In this document: in pieces, positions 45,280 to 54,294 of the stretch
Layout: each line of letters opens with the position of its first letter
How positions within the stretch are numbered: position 1 is the first letter of the stretch
Assembly (NCBI GenBank): GCA_963667875.2
Contig: CAXXGC010000003.1
Coordinates: 372,001 to 436,000 of the forward strand
Length of the DNA: 64,000 nucleotides
From: JAEXOD01 sp963667875
GTDB lineage: Bacteria > Bacteroidota > Ignavibacteria > Ignavibacteriales > Melioribacteraceae
Reading direction: 5' to 3'
Program-made: the position numbers and the translations under genes
Notes under the pieces: generated by a model
Told to the model about the DNA's origin: nothing
Databases searched by the model: none
What the model saw: only the letters and a program-made list of their open reading frames with translations

Positions 45280-46179
45280 TTATTGATTATCAATTACTAC
45301 TACATCAGCGCTAAAATCTTTGTAAAGAAAAACCTCTGTAGCAAAAAACAACATTCTAACTAAAAATCTAAAAATAATTAACATTTGCTGAAGAATAAAG
45401 GAAATAATTAAGTAATAAAACGGTGCACGTGGAATAGTACTTGCAATTACATTGTATACAATACTTCCAAGAGCACCAATTATGGCAACAATAAAAAAAG
45501 CCATAAAAGTTTTACTAAAATTATTTTTTATAAAAACAGCTGCGTTTCCAATTTCTTTTAACGTTTTTTCTTTATCGTGTAAAGCTATGGAAACTTTTGA
45601 ATAATCGGAAATAATAGTAACAATTCCAATTAAAAAAATCAATAGTATATACCTTAATGAACGTAAAATAAAATCAGCAAGTTCAGATTCGGAATTTAAG
45701 AATATATATGAAATCAAATCGCCTAATAAATCGTTCAATTTAAAAGCTAAACCAAAGAAAAAAAGTGAAACAAGCATAATTTTTGTAAATCTATACCAAT
45801 ATTTTACACAGCCGTAAAAAAAATCAACTGAATGGTTTTTATCGGGTAAATTAAAAACTGCTATTATGCCGCCTGAAAAAAAGGATTGGATTAGTAAATA
45901 TGCTCCAAGAGTGCTTATTAAAATTAAAGGTATTTCGCCTAAATTATTTTGATATAAATATTGAAATTGCATAAACCAATTAATGGAAAATTCCTCGGAC
46001 ACAACTGAACCGATTGCCGAATTGCTTAAATGATCTGTTATCATATAATAGATGGGCATACTGACAATAAAACTTGCGGCAAAATTTGCACCCCATAGAA
46101 GGAAAACAAATCTAAAATTGAATAATACCGCACGAATACTAGTAATAAAAGTATCTTTAAATGTTATTGTTGAACTCAC
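45280..46179 (-). CDS. polytopic membrane protein of unknown function
   Basis: This 299-residue protein has about six hydrophobic segments and a DUF4013/DUF975-like pattern of repeated pairs, with no catalytic motif. GTG was chosen as start because it overlaps the upstream stop in the typical GTGA form. An ATG 16 codons earlier would overlap the upstream gene by 52 bases and adds a charged, unlikely N-terminus. It is coupled to the M1-like gene, whose last residues are also hydrophobic. The pair may therefore work as a membrane complex. It lies 15 bp before def. Confidence 0.75.
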   Translation of the reverse strand: MSSTITFKDTFITSIRAVLFNFRFVFLLWGANFAASFIVSMPIYYMITDHLSNSAIGSVVSEEFSINWFMQFQYLYQNNLGEIPLILISTLGAYLLIQSFFSGGIIAVFNLPDKNHSVDFFYGCVKYWYRFTKIMLVSLFFFGLAFKLNDLLGDLISYIFLNSESELADFILRSLRYILLIFLIGIVTIISDYSKVSIALHDKEKTLKEIGNAAVFIKNNFSKTFMAFFIVAIIGALGSIVYNVIASTIPRAPFYYLIISFILQQMLIIFRFLVRMLFFATEVFLYKDFSADVVVIDNQ

Positions 46180-48155
46180 ACTATACTTCCCATAATCATT
46201 AATGCATTTTGTATCCAAAAAAACCAACGGACTGCAAGTGAAAAAGTAATTAGATAATTGGAATTAACTAAATACGAGTTATTAGCAAAGTTGATATCTA
46301 AATAATTTATCCTTTCCGGATCAATTTCGGCCCCAATAACCTCGTTATTAGTTGAAAAACGGAAAATTTTCCATTTTTTATCATCATTCCAAACATTATA
46401 CAATGTATCTTTTGTTGTATAAAGTGCCACTTTATTAAAAAAAACACCATCCCCAAGTCTTTCAGCATAAACTTCGTATTCATTTTTTTTTACTTTTTTT
46501 ACATATTTTATTTTATAATCAAAAGAAGAAGAATTTTCAATTAAATTATTAAAAAACCAATTTAAGTTGTCATTTGTTTTTCTTTTTACAATATTAATAA
46601 AATCTTTGCTTGAAGGGTGCTTAAATTTATACCTATTATAATAGGTATAAACAACATTTTTAAACTTTGCTTTCCCTAAATATTTTTCTAAACTTAATAA
46701 CATTAATTCGGGTTTAATTGATGACATTACTTGATATGAAATACTATTAGGGAATTCATAAACATTATTGCTTATAGCACCCACTGAATTATTATTGTAA
46801 TATTTTAATAAATTAGCTTCCCAAGGTGAATAAGGAAAATCACCCAAACTATAAATTAAAGGAATTTCGTTATATGAAAAAATGTTCAATCCAAAAACAG
46901 GCATATACGTAACTAAATTAAAGTTTGAATATCCTTTTCCGTAATAGTTTTCAACAATTTTTGAAGCGAAAAATTTGGAAAAACCTTCATCCAGCCAAGG
47001 ATCAATAATTTCATTATTAGCTACTATTCCATAAAAGTATTGATGAGCAATATGTTTTGCAATTTCATATTCGGGCTGCTGGGTTTTAACCGGTGAAATT
47101 AATGCGGATTTTACAGCAATTAAATTTGGATACTCTTTGTCCAAATTGGAATAAGTACGTGGTAAATCAACAACTGTAAGTGATTGATACGGATAAACAC
47201 CAAGTTCTGATTCAAGATATTGAAGTGATGAATTAATTATTTTAATATATCTGTCAATATGTCTTTCTTTTTCCGGTTGGGCATAAACATATATAAAAAC
47301 TGGCGATTGGTTTTTCCTTTTATACAAATATTCTTTTTTAACTATATTTTGAGCTGTAAACCAAACAAAATCGTGTATACCGGATTGTTTAAAAGTGTAA
47401 ATTGTTTTATTTTGGCTGGAATCCTTATTTATAGCTTTTGCGCTTGCACCACAATAATAACCTTTGGGAACAGTTAAATTTATATTAAACTTGCTAAATT
47501 CGGAAAAATAATTAATGTATGAGGGGGTTGGATAATTGTACCACTTGCCATAATTAAAAACAGCTACTTTGATAAACCAATCAGTAAAAAAATAAAACTC
47601 ACGATTTTTTGCGTAACCAAGACCATAAGTGGGAGAGGGCACTTTTAAATTATATTCAATGGAGATATTAACAGAGTCGTTAGAATTGATTAGACTATCG
47701 AGAATAATTTTAGCCGAAGTGCTGTCGTTTTGTGTTAGGCTTACAGTATTTTGATATATTAAGTTATATGGTTTATTATTAACTAATATTTTAGTAATAA
47801 CAAATCCGGTTTCTTCAGAGGGAGTAATATAGTTTTTATTTGTATATTCGGTATTATTACTTTTTAGCGAGTTTGCGTCAAGCTTTAGCCATATTTGATT
47901 TGTTGGATAAAAACTTTTATTTACCCAAACAATTTTTTCTTTAACGCTTAATGTTTTTGATTCAGTATCAAGATTGGCAGAAATTTTATAATCCGAAAAA
48001 TGTGTAATTCCATAATATTCCGAATTTAATACTCCTTCAGTATAATTTTTTGCTAAAGAAAAATTATCTCTTTCCAAAAAATTTTTGTTATCTTCAAAAT
48101 AAAGCGTTAAAGCACAAAATAAAATAAACGGTATAAATATTATTACTCTTTTCAT
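46176..48155 (-). CDS. M1 aminopeptidase-like protein with a degenerate zinc site
   Basis: This 659-residue protein starts with a hydrophobic signal or anchor (KRVIIFIPFILFCALTLYF) and has a beta-sandwich N-terminal domain as in M1 peptidases. A thermolysin-like domain follows at about residues 300-560. The HEXXH position reads KHIAH (near residue 367), so the first zinc histidine is lysine and the catalytic glutamate is histidine. The second histidine and, exactly 18 residues later, the third-ligand glutamate in WLDEGFSKFFA are kept. The C-terminus has a predicted membrane helix. It is most likely a catalytically dead scaffold or binding protein. It leads the leftward operon and its stop overlaps the next gene. 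Confidence 0.8.
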   Translation of the reverse strand: MKRVIIFIPFILFCALTLYFEDNKNFLERDNFSLAKNYTEGVLNSEYYGITHFSDYKISANLDTESKTLSVKEKIVWVNKSFYPTNQIWLKLDANSLKSNNTEYTNKNYITPSEETGFVITKILVNNKPYNLIYQNTVSLTQNDSTSAKIILDSLINSNDSVNISIEYNLKVPSPTYGLGYAKNREFYFFTDWFIKVAVFNYGKWYNYPTPSYINYFSEFSKFNINLTVPKGYYCGASAKAINKDSSQNKTIYTFKQSGIHDFVWFTAQNIVKKEYLYKRKNQSPVFIYVYAQPEKERHIDRYIKIINSSLQYLESELGVYPYQSLTVVDLPRTYSNLDKEYPNLIAVKSALISPVKTQQPEYEIAKHIAHQYFYGIVANNEIIDPWLDEGFSKFFASKIVENYYGKGYSNFNLVTYMPVFGLNIFSYNEIPLIYSLGDFPYSPWEANLLKYYNNNSVGAISNNVYEFPNSISYQVMSSIKPELMLLSLEKYLGKAKFKNVVYTYYNRYKFKHPSSKDFINIVKRKTNDNLNWFFNNLIENSSSFDYKIKYVKKVKKNEYEVYAERLGDGVFFNKVALYTTKDTLYNVWNDDKKWKIFRFSTNNEVIGAEIDPERINYLDINFANNSYLVNSNYLITFSLAVRWFFWIQNALMIMGSIV

Positions 48156-48360
48156 TGTTCAATTATTAAAAAAACTAAACTTACAAAAATAAAAGATAAC
48201 ATTCTATAAATAAATTGGTTTACTGTATTTCATTAATAAGAAACTTAAAAATTAATCTGATAAAGCTTTGAAATTTAGTTAAAAAATAGTAGTTTGATAA
48301 AATAAAATTGTGTTAATGGTTAAAGCTAAGATATTCTAAACAATCAAAATAAATGGTGAA

Positions 48361-48723
48361 ATGAAAGATATTTTTGGGATAATAATAACAATTATTTTTG
48401 TCAATATTTTTATGAATTGTTCAAATTCAACACCAAAAAATGCGTTAATTGATGAAGAATATGAAATAGTTCGAAAAAACGTTCAAACGTTCCTTGGAGC
48501 AGATTATAAAGCGGAAAATTTTACAATAATAACTGAAAATTTTGTTGATGGTATGCAAAATCAGTATATTATTAATTTTGCCTTTGATTTAAATAAAAAA
48601 TATTTACTTTATGAAGGGAAAAATATTCCTGCAAAATTACTTTTTGAAAAATTTGATGAAGGAGATTGGAGATGCACTTACAATTCGGTACATGTGGAAG
48701 GTGTGTTAAATTTGTTAAAATGA
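48361..48723 (+). CDS. short lipoprotein of unknown function
   Basis: This 120-residue protein has a lipoprotein signal (FGIIITIIFVNIFMNCSN; lipobox FMNC) and a small alpha+beta domain with no recognised family. Its stop overlaps the start of the M48 peptidase gene (ATGA), so it is likely co-translated and may be a partner of that peptidase. Confidence 0.75.
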   Translation: MKDIFGIIITIIFVNIFMNCSNSTPKNALIDEEYEIVRKNVQTFLGADYKAENFTIITENFVDGMQNQYIINFAFDLNKKYLLYEGKNIPAKLLFEKFDEGDWRCTYNSVHVEGVLNLLK

Positions 48724-49478
48724 GTGTGTTTATAATCTTATTTTTTATCTCTTTTAACGGAAAATTAATTGCTCAGGAAGATTTATTGCAGGGTGTATTA
48801 AAAACAATTGATGCCGTTAATGAAACTTTATTACAAGTTACCACTTTAACTGATGATGAAGAAAATAAGATTGGAATTGAACTTGATAAACGTATTAGTA
48901 AAGATTTTAAAATTGGGAATGATACAAAATACGATATTAAAAATATTTTTAATAAAATTTTAAAAAATGTAAATAGAAAACAAATTGAATATAATTATAA
49001 AGTACTCAAAAGTGATGAAGTTAATGCATTTGCAATAGCTGGAGGGAAGACCTTTGTTTTAACCGGGTTATTAAAATTTGTTGATTCGGATGATGAACTT
49101 GCGTTTGTTATAGCACATGAAATTGCCCATAATGAATTGAAGCATTGTGTAAAAAGAATACAATATTCTGTTCAAGCTTCCAAAATTGATCCTACACTTG
49201 GTGAAGTTGTTCAAGTTGCTTATTCTGTTTATTCGACCCCTTACAGTAAATATGACGAATTTGCCGCTGATGATTTAGGAGTAAAATTGATGGAAAAAGC
49301 AGGTTATAATAAAATCGGGGCAATTCAATTTTTTGCTAAATTAAAAAAACTTGAAGAAAAATATGGAACAGATAAACGAGATGGATTAAACGATTTTATT
49401 TCTACACACCCAACAGCCGAAGCACGCAAAAATAGAGTCGAAAATAATAATAGGAATACTTACAATAAAAGACAATAA
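48720..49478 (+). CDS. M48-family zinc metallopeptidase, secreted
   Basis: This 252-residue peptidase starts at the ATG that overlaps the upstream stop. A signal peptide (SVFIILFFISFNGKLIAQ) directs it to the periplasm. The zinc motif is HEIAHNELKH, with the third ligand in YDEFAADDLGVKLMEKAGY, as in BepA/LoiP-type periplasmic proteases that act on misassembled outer-membrane proteins. An upstream in-frame ATG at 48666 would add 18 unlikely residues that overlap the previous gene. It is followed by a lytic transglycosylase gene. Confidence 0.9.
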   Translation: MSVFIILFFISFNGKLIAQEDLLQGVLKTIDAVNETLLQVTTLTDDEENKIGIELDKRISKDFKIGNDTKYDIKNIFNKILKNVNRKQIEYNYKVLKSDEVNAFAIAGGKTFVLTGLLKFVDSDDELAFVIAHEIAHNELKHCVKRIQYSVQASKIDPTLGEVVQVAYSVYSTPYSKYDEFAADDLGVKLMEKAGYNKIGAIQFFAKLKKLEEKYGTDKRDGLNDFISTHPTAEARKNRVENNNRNTYNKRQ

Positions 49479-49530
49479 TAATTGCCGAATACCTAAATTT
49501 AACTCCATTATAAAAATAATTTTTATTGGA

Positions 49531-50508
49531 ATGTTATTCTTTTTATCCACCAATGAATATTGGTGCAAAACTTATAATAATCTGATTTTAAATGATACCG
49601 CAAAATGGGTTATAAATAAAAATTTGTTATTTGACAAAAATGGCAATCCGTTAAATGCTGATATAAAAAAAATAATTCGTTTATTGGAATCGGATAACGG
49701 ACAAGGTGAAAAAGTAAGCAAAAAGGAATTTTTAAATATATTTGACCGATCTGAGTCTAAAAAAGTATATACTAAAGTGTTAATTAAGTATGCAACACCA
49801 CACAGTCGTTTATTGCAAGAAAAAGAAGCTGAAGATTTTTCGAATATATTTATGAAGGAAAAAAGGATAGCCAAAGGCGTTAAATTTATTAAAGATAATT
49901 TTATTTTATTAAATTCTGCTGAAAATAAATATGGTGTATTAAAAAAAGATATTGTTTCAATTTTAATGTGGGAATCGGGTTTAGGGGAATTTACAGGAAA
50001 TTATCAGGTGTTTAATATCTTCTTAGGTCAAATATTATATTTGGAAAATGCTCAAAAATTTGCTGTTAATGAATTGACTAAAAATGGTGAAACTAATCCT
50101 TTAAAAGATAAATTTGTGAGAAAAAATGAAAGGAAAAGATTAATCAAAATTAAAAATACTGCAATAGCGTCAATAGTTTCTTTATTGCGACAATGTAAAA
50201 AAAATAATCTGGATCCTTTAAAACAGCTTGGTTCCTGGGGTGGTGCAATAGGTTATGTTCAATTTATGCCGTTTAACCTACATCTTGCTGTTGATGGAGA
50301 TAATAATGGAATAAAAGATTTATTCTCTTTTCCTGATGCTATTTTTAGTTGTGCAAATTTTCTTAAAAACTATGCAAATTATGATTTTGATTATAAAAAA
50401 AGGGAAAAAGCTATATATAGGTATAATCCTTCAGTTAATTATGTAAAAGGGGTTATATTATATGCCGATACGGTTTGGGAAAAATTTGAAAAAGAAGGAA
50501 AAAGTTAA
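49531..50508 (+). CDS. MltB-like lytic murein transglycosylase
   Basis: This 325-residue peptidoglycan-cleaving enzyme has the SLT_2/MltB family hallmarks. The catalytic glutamate is in ILMWESGLGEFTGNYQVFNI near residue 150, followed by GSWGGAIGYVQFMPFN, DGDNNGIKDLFSFPDAIFS and AIYRYNPSVNYVKGV. From the chosen ATG the N-terminus has only a short hydrophobic stretch without basic residues. The preceding codons (IIKIIFIG) would complete a signal peptide but contain no standard start, so the true start may be a rare codon upstream. It lies 52 bp after the M48 gene. Confidence 0.85.
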   Translation: MLFFLSTNEYWCKTYNNLILNDTAKWVINKNLLFDKNGNPLNADIKKIIRLLESDNGQGEKVSKKEFLNIFDRSESKKVYTKVLIKYATPHSRLLQEKEAEDFSNIFMKEKRIAKGVKFIKDNFILLNSAENKYGVLKKDIVSILMWESGLGEFTGNYQVFNIFLGQILYLENAQKFAVNELTKNGETNPLKDKFVRKNERKRLIKIKNTAIASIVSLLRQCKKNNLDPLKQLGSWGGAIGYVQFMPFNLHLAVDGDNNGIKDLFSFPDAIFSCANFLKNYANYDFDYKKREKAIYRYNPSVNYVKGVILYADTVWEKFEKEGKS

Positions 50509-51088
50509 TATTTTTTAATTATTTAAATTATATTAAACAGATATTAAGATAGATGGTATATTTTGAATTACGGTAATAAAATAAGTTAAAACCGTGGATT
50601 GCTGAGTTATAAAGTAATAGATAATATGTTGAACTCCGCTGGAGTTCGGGTTTTTTGTGTAGTATTTGGTTACAAACATAGCACTTTTTTGAAGTGCTGC
50701 TGAGTGAATAAATATGCATTATCGCATTGTATTGTAATATGTTGTGTGGAATATATTAATCCCGAAGGGATGACATAATTGTAGCAAAAGCAGAAAAATA
50801 ACAAAAGAACCCTGAATGGGTGACATTGTTTGTTGTATCAATTGTATTTATCCCCAGTTTTCACATAGTCTGTTTATGCTTGGGATCAAAATAAACAAAA
50901 TTATGGGTTTTAACCCTGATTGCTCTTAACATTTATATCAGCTTATAGTAGTAAATCTGCATTATTTGTTTTTAATTCAAAATTTGAGTTTATTAACAAT
51001 GTTTTAGTATTAAGGCATAATTGTAACAAAAGCTATCTTGTTATCGGCTTGGTATTAATAAAGAATTTAGTGAAATTAAAAAAGGTAA
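50509..51088. repeat. non-coding cluster of short palindromic repeat units
   Basis: No gene is supported here. Several small hairpins follow one another: GAACTCC-GCT-GGAGTTC plus T6 (50631-50656, which may also terminate the transglycosylase gene) and AGCACTT-TTTTG-AAGTGCT (50680-50698). Two related units follow, AATCCCGAAGGGATGACAT (50758-50776) and AACCCTGAATGGGTGACAT (50808-50826), then GGGTTTTAACCC (50905-50916). The CCCNNNNGGG-TGACAT form recurs in intergenic regions of Bacteroidota-related genomes. The last 170 bp are plain AT-rich leader for the LEA gene. Confidence 0.6.
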
Positions 51089-51982
51089 ATGATGTTTCTA
51101 TTTGGCATAAAAAATATTCTTAAATTGATTTTCTTACTTCCATTTATAGTAATTGCTATTTTTGCTGCAAATAAATTTTCATGTTCAACCGATGCCTTTG
51201 CACCTGAAATAAAAGGCATTAAAGATTTTGAAATATACGAAATAAACAAAAACGAGGTGTTGCTAAATGTAACGGCATTGGCAAAAAATAAAAATCGTTT
51301 TGAAGTATTATTAAGTGATATTGACCTAAATATTTTTCAAAAGAACGATTCCTTAGGTACCGCAAAAGGCAAAGATGAGATAAATATTCCATCCGATTCT
51401 ACCGGTGAAATTAAACTAATGTTAAACATTCCCATTAAAAAGCTTGCTCAAATATTAGCCGGAGGTGAAGACACATTAACCTTAAATTTTAAAGGTAAAT
51501 TAAACGCAAAAATGAGTGTTATTAACATGCCTGTTGATGTAGATATACCGTTTAAGGTTAATTTACGCGAGCAATTTATTAATGTTTTAACAAATGAAAC
51601 GCAAAATGAAGATATTGTACAAATTAACAAAGCTGAACTTGTTGATATTACATTAAGCAAATCCAAAGTGCGAATCAATTTTACTTTTCGAAATCCTTAT
51701 GGAATTGAATTTAAATTGTTAAAATATCCTGCTAAAATAAAGATTAATGGCAAATATGCCGGAAACGGAGACTTGGAATCACCTTTAATTGTTGGAATTA
51801 ATTCAAATGAAGCACAAGGTGATTTACTTTTTAATTTAAGTAATTTTAATTCGGCAACGTCATTATTAAATTCGTTATTAAGCCGAAAACTTGAGTATGA
51901 AACCGAAGGAGAATTGTATATTGATATGTTAGGATATAATATCAGTTTTCCGTTTAGTTTTAAAGGTGATTTATTAAAATAA
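51089..51982 (+). CDS. LEA type 2 (WHy domain) family protein
   Basis: This 297-residue envelope protein has an N-terminal membrane helix (LIFLLPFIVIAIFAANKFSC) with a cysteine that could be lipidated. The region after it (IKDFEIYEINKNEVLLNVTALAKN and further) has the alternating strands of LEA-2/WHy domains; a second copy may follow from about residue 185 (VDITLSKSKVRINFTFRNP). Bacterial members are thought to stabilise envelope components; the role here is unknown. It begins a rightward group, 10 bp upstream of the FHA-ABC transporter. Confidence 0.75.
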   Translation: MMFLFGIKNILKLIFLLPFIVIAIFAANKFSCSTDAFAPEIKGIKDFEIYEINKNEVLLNVTALAKNKNRFEVLLSDIDLNIFQKNDSLGTAKGKDEINIPSDSTGEIKLMLNIPIKKLAQILAGGEDTLTLNFKGKLNAKMSVINMPVDVDIPFKVNLREQFINVLTNETQNEDIVQINKAELVDITLSKSKVRINFTFRNPYGIEFKLLKYPAKIKINGKYAGNGDLESPLIVGINSNEAQGDLLFNLSNFNSATSLLNSLLSRKLEYETEGELYIDMLGYNISFPFSFKGDLLK

Positions 51983-51992
51983 CATTAAATGT

Positions 51993-54275
51993 ATGATTTG
52001 TAATAAGTGTAAAACAAATATAAATTCGGATTTATTCTTTTGTAATAATTGCGGCAGTTATTTAAATATATTTAATGTAATAAACCCATTAATAATTACA
52101 GTCGGCAAGTCTATTAATAATAATATTGTTATTAAAAGTCAATTTGTTTCCTCTACGCATGCGCAGTTTATTATTACCCAAAATGAACTTTTTCTTGAGG
52201 ATACAAATTCTTCAAATGGTACTTTTATTAATAAAATAAAAATAAACAAATCAATTGTTACTTATAAGGATGTAATTAATTTTAGTTCACAATATGAATT
52301 CGACTGGAATTTATTAATTGATTATTTACTTGAAATTAAAAAAAAGAATATAACTAAAGAATCAAAAAAAAATATTATTTCCGTACCAACGCTATTAAAT
52401 AAAGATAAAATTACAATTGGAAGAACAAAAGATAATGATATTGTAATAGAAAATGTAAAAGTATCACGTTTTCATGCGGTTTTGATCAAAAAGAATAACA
52501 ATTGGATAATTGAGGATTTAGGGAGCGCAAACGGGACATATATTAATGGGAAAAGGATCACTACACAAATAATTAATATGGATGATTCGCTGGCAATTGG
52601 GGGAATTCCTGTTATTATTAATTCGATATTTACTAATAAAGAGCCGATAAACGAAAATGTTCAACTTTCAGCAAAAAATATTTCTTTTAATGCCGGGAAA
52701 AAAATAATTGTTGATGATATTTCGTTAACATTTAAACCCGGTGAGTTTATTGGTTTAATTGGTCCAAGCGGAGCAGGTAAAACCACCTTAATGTTGATGT
52801 TAAATGGGATAGTTCCTCCGTCAAGCGGGGATGTTTTAATTAATAATCAACCATTATATTCTAACTTAAATTTGTTTAAAGGACAAATTGGTTATGTGCC
52901 GCAGGATGATATTATTCATAGAGAATTAAAGGTAGGGGAATCATTAAAATATACTGCAAGATTACGTTTTGATACTAAATTTACTAATACGGAAATTAGC
53001 GATACAGTTAATAATGTAATTACAATATTGGATTTAGTAGAAGCTAAAGATGTTCAGATTGGTACCCCGGAGAAAAGAGGAATTAGCGGAGGACAGCGAA
53101 AACGGGTTAATTTGGGGCAGGAATTATTAACCGAACCTTCAATTTTATTTTTAGACGAACCTACGAGTGGTTTAGATCCGAAAACCGATTTGGATGTAAT
53201 GCATTTATTAAAAACAATATCCGAAAAAGGAAAAATAGTTGTTCTAACTACACATAATATTACTAGCGAAAATTTTGAAATTTTGACTCATCTGGTTGTG
53301 CTTGCTAAAGGCGGTAAATTGGCATATTTTGGCCCGGCTGATAAAGCTGTTGAATATTTTGGTGTTAAAAAACCTTATGAAATATTTGATGTATTAAATA
53401 ATATGGATTCGGAAAGTTGGAAAATAAATTATAACAATTCGGACTTTTATAATAAGTTTGTAAAAGAGCGAAGTAACAATAATAAAATAAAAACAATAGA
53501 TAATAAAGAAAAACTTGAAAGAAAAGTTGGATTAAAACAATTTAAAGTATTTGCCGAACGCTATTTTAAGATAAAATTACGCGATAAAATAAGTTCGCTT
53601 ATTTTATTATTGCAGGCCCCAATTATTGCTTTTTTAATTGCCATTGTATTTAAAGGGGAAGCGGCTAAAACGCCTGCATTATTTGTTTTAATAATTGCAT
53701 CGATATGGCTTGGATGTTCAAATGCGGCCAGGGAAATTGTTTCGGAACGGGCTATTTATTTAAGAGAAAGGATGGTTAATTTGAAAATACCATCTTATCT
53801 AGCTTCAAAGTTGATTGTTTTATCGTTGTTGTGTTTATTACAGTCTTTTATTTTAGCAATAATTGTTACCCAGTTTTCCGACTTAAAAATTAATATAATT
53901 TCTTTATTGTTTTTATTGTTTACAACTTCTTTATCATCATTAAGTATTGGAATGTTTGTATCTTCGCTGGTAAAAACATCTGAAGCAGCAATGGGATTAA
54001 TTCCTATTGTGTTAATCCCTCAAGTAATATTAGGGGGATTAATAAGTGAATTTGGAAAAATGAGCGGAGTTGTAAAAATATTAGCAGGTTTTATGGTTAG
54101 CCGCTGGTCGTTTGAGGCCGCAATGATTGGTGAGTTTGGAGGTAAACATAATGAAATGATTTCAATTTTAGGTTTCAATAATAATAATTTGATAACCGAT
54201 TTTGTAATGATTATTTTATTTAATATATTTTTTATTATTCTAACGGGATACTCGTTAAAACGAAACGATAAATAA
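51993..54275 (+). CDS. ABCG-like transporter with N-terminal zinc ribbon and two FHA domains
   Basis: This 760-residue single-chain half transporter starts with a zinc ribbon (CNKCKTN and FCNNCGSYL). A first FHA domain (about residues 28-95, with SSTHAQF and NSSNGTF) and a second (about 140-200, with TIGRTKDNDIVI, SRFHAVL and SANGTYING) follow. The ABC ATPase has Walker A GLIGPSGAGKTTLM, signature ISGGQRKRVNLGQ, Walker B SILFLDEPTSGLDP and the H-loop TTHN. Six membrane segments of the ABC2 type fill the C-terminal 250 residues. FHA domains bind phosphothreonine, so a Ser/Thr kinase may control transport; none is in the window. The substrate is unknown. Confidence 0.92.
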   Translation: MICNKCKTNINSDLFFCNNCGSYLNIFNVINPLIITVGKSINNNIVIKSQFVSSTHAQFIITQNELFLEDTNSSNGTFINKIKINKSIVTYKDVINFSSQYEFDWNLLIDYLLEIKKKNITKESKKNIISVPTLLNKDKITIGRTKDNDIVIENVKVSRFHAVLIKKNNNWIIEDLGSANGTYINGKRITTQIINMDDSLAIGGIPVIINSIFTNKEPINENVQLSAKNISFNAGKKIIVDDISLTFKPGEFIGLIGPSGAGKTTLMLMLNGIVPPSSGDVLINNQPLYSNLNLFKGQIGYVPQDDIIHRELKVGESLKYTARLRFDTKFTNTEISDTVNNVITILDLVEAKDVQIGTPEKRGISGGQRKRVNLGQELLTEPSILFLDEPTSGLDPKTDLDVMHLLKTISEKGKIVVLTTHNITSENFEILTHLVVLAKGGKLAYFGPADKAVEYFGVKKPYEIFDVLNNMDSESWKINYNNSDFYNKFVKERSNNNKIKTIDNKEKLERKVGLKQFKVFAERYFKIKLRDKISSLILLLQAPIIAFLIAIVFKGEAAKTPALFVLIIASIWLGCSNAAREIVSERAIYLRERMVNLKIPSYLASKLIVLSLLCLLQSFILAIIVTQFSDLKINIISLLFLLFTTSLSSLSIGMFVSSLVKTSEAAMGLIPIVLIPQVILGGLISEFGKMSGVVKILAGFMVSRWSFEAAMIGEFGGKHNEMISILGFNNNNLITDFVMIILFNIFFIILTGYSLKRNDK

Positions 54276-54294
54276 ATTTTTGGGAGGGATTTAT

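Noticed and set aside
46176..46227. Upstream ATG (46227) as start of the membrane protein before def
   Set aside because: It would overlap the M1-like gene by 52 bases and add a non-hydrophobic tail. The GTG that overlaps the stop as GTGA is the better fit.
50920..51123. 67-codon open frame before the LEA gene
   Set aside because: It starts inside a palindromic repeat, overlaps the LEA gene start, has no ribosome-binding site and no recognisable sequence.
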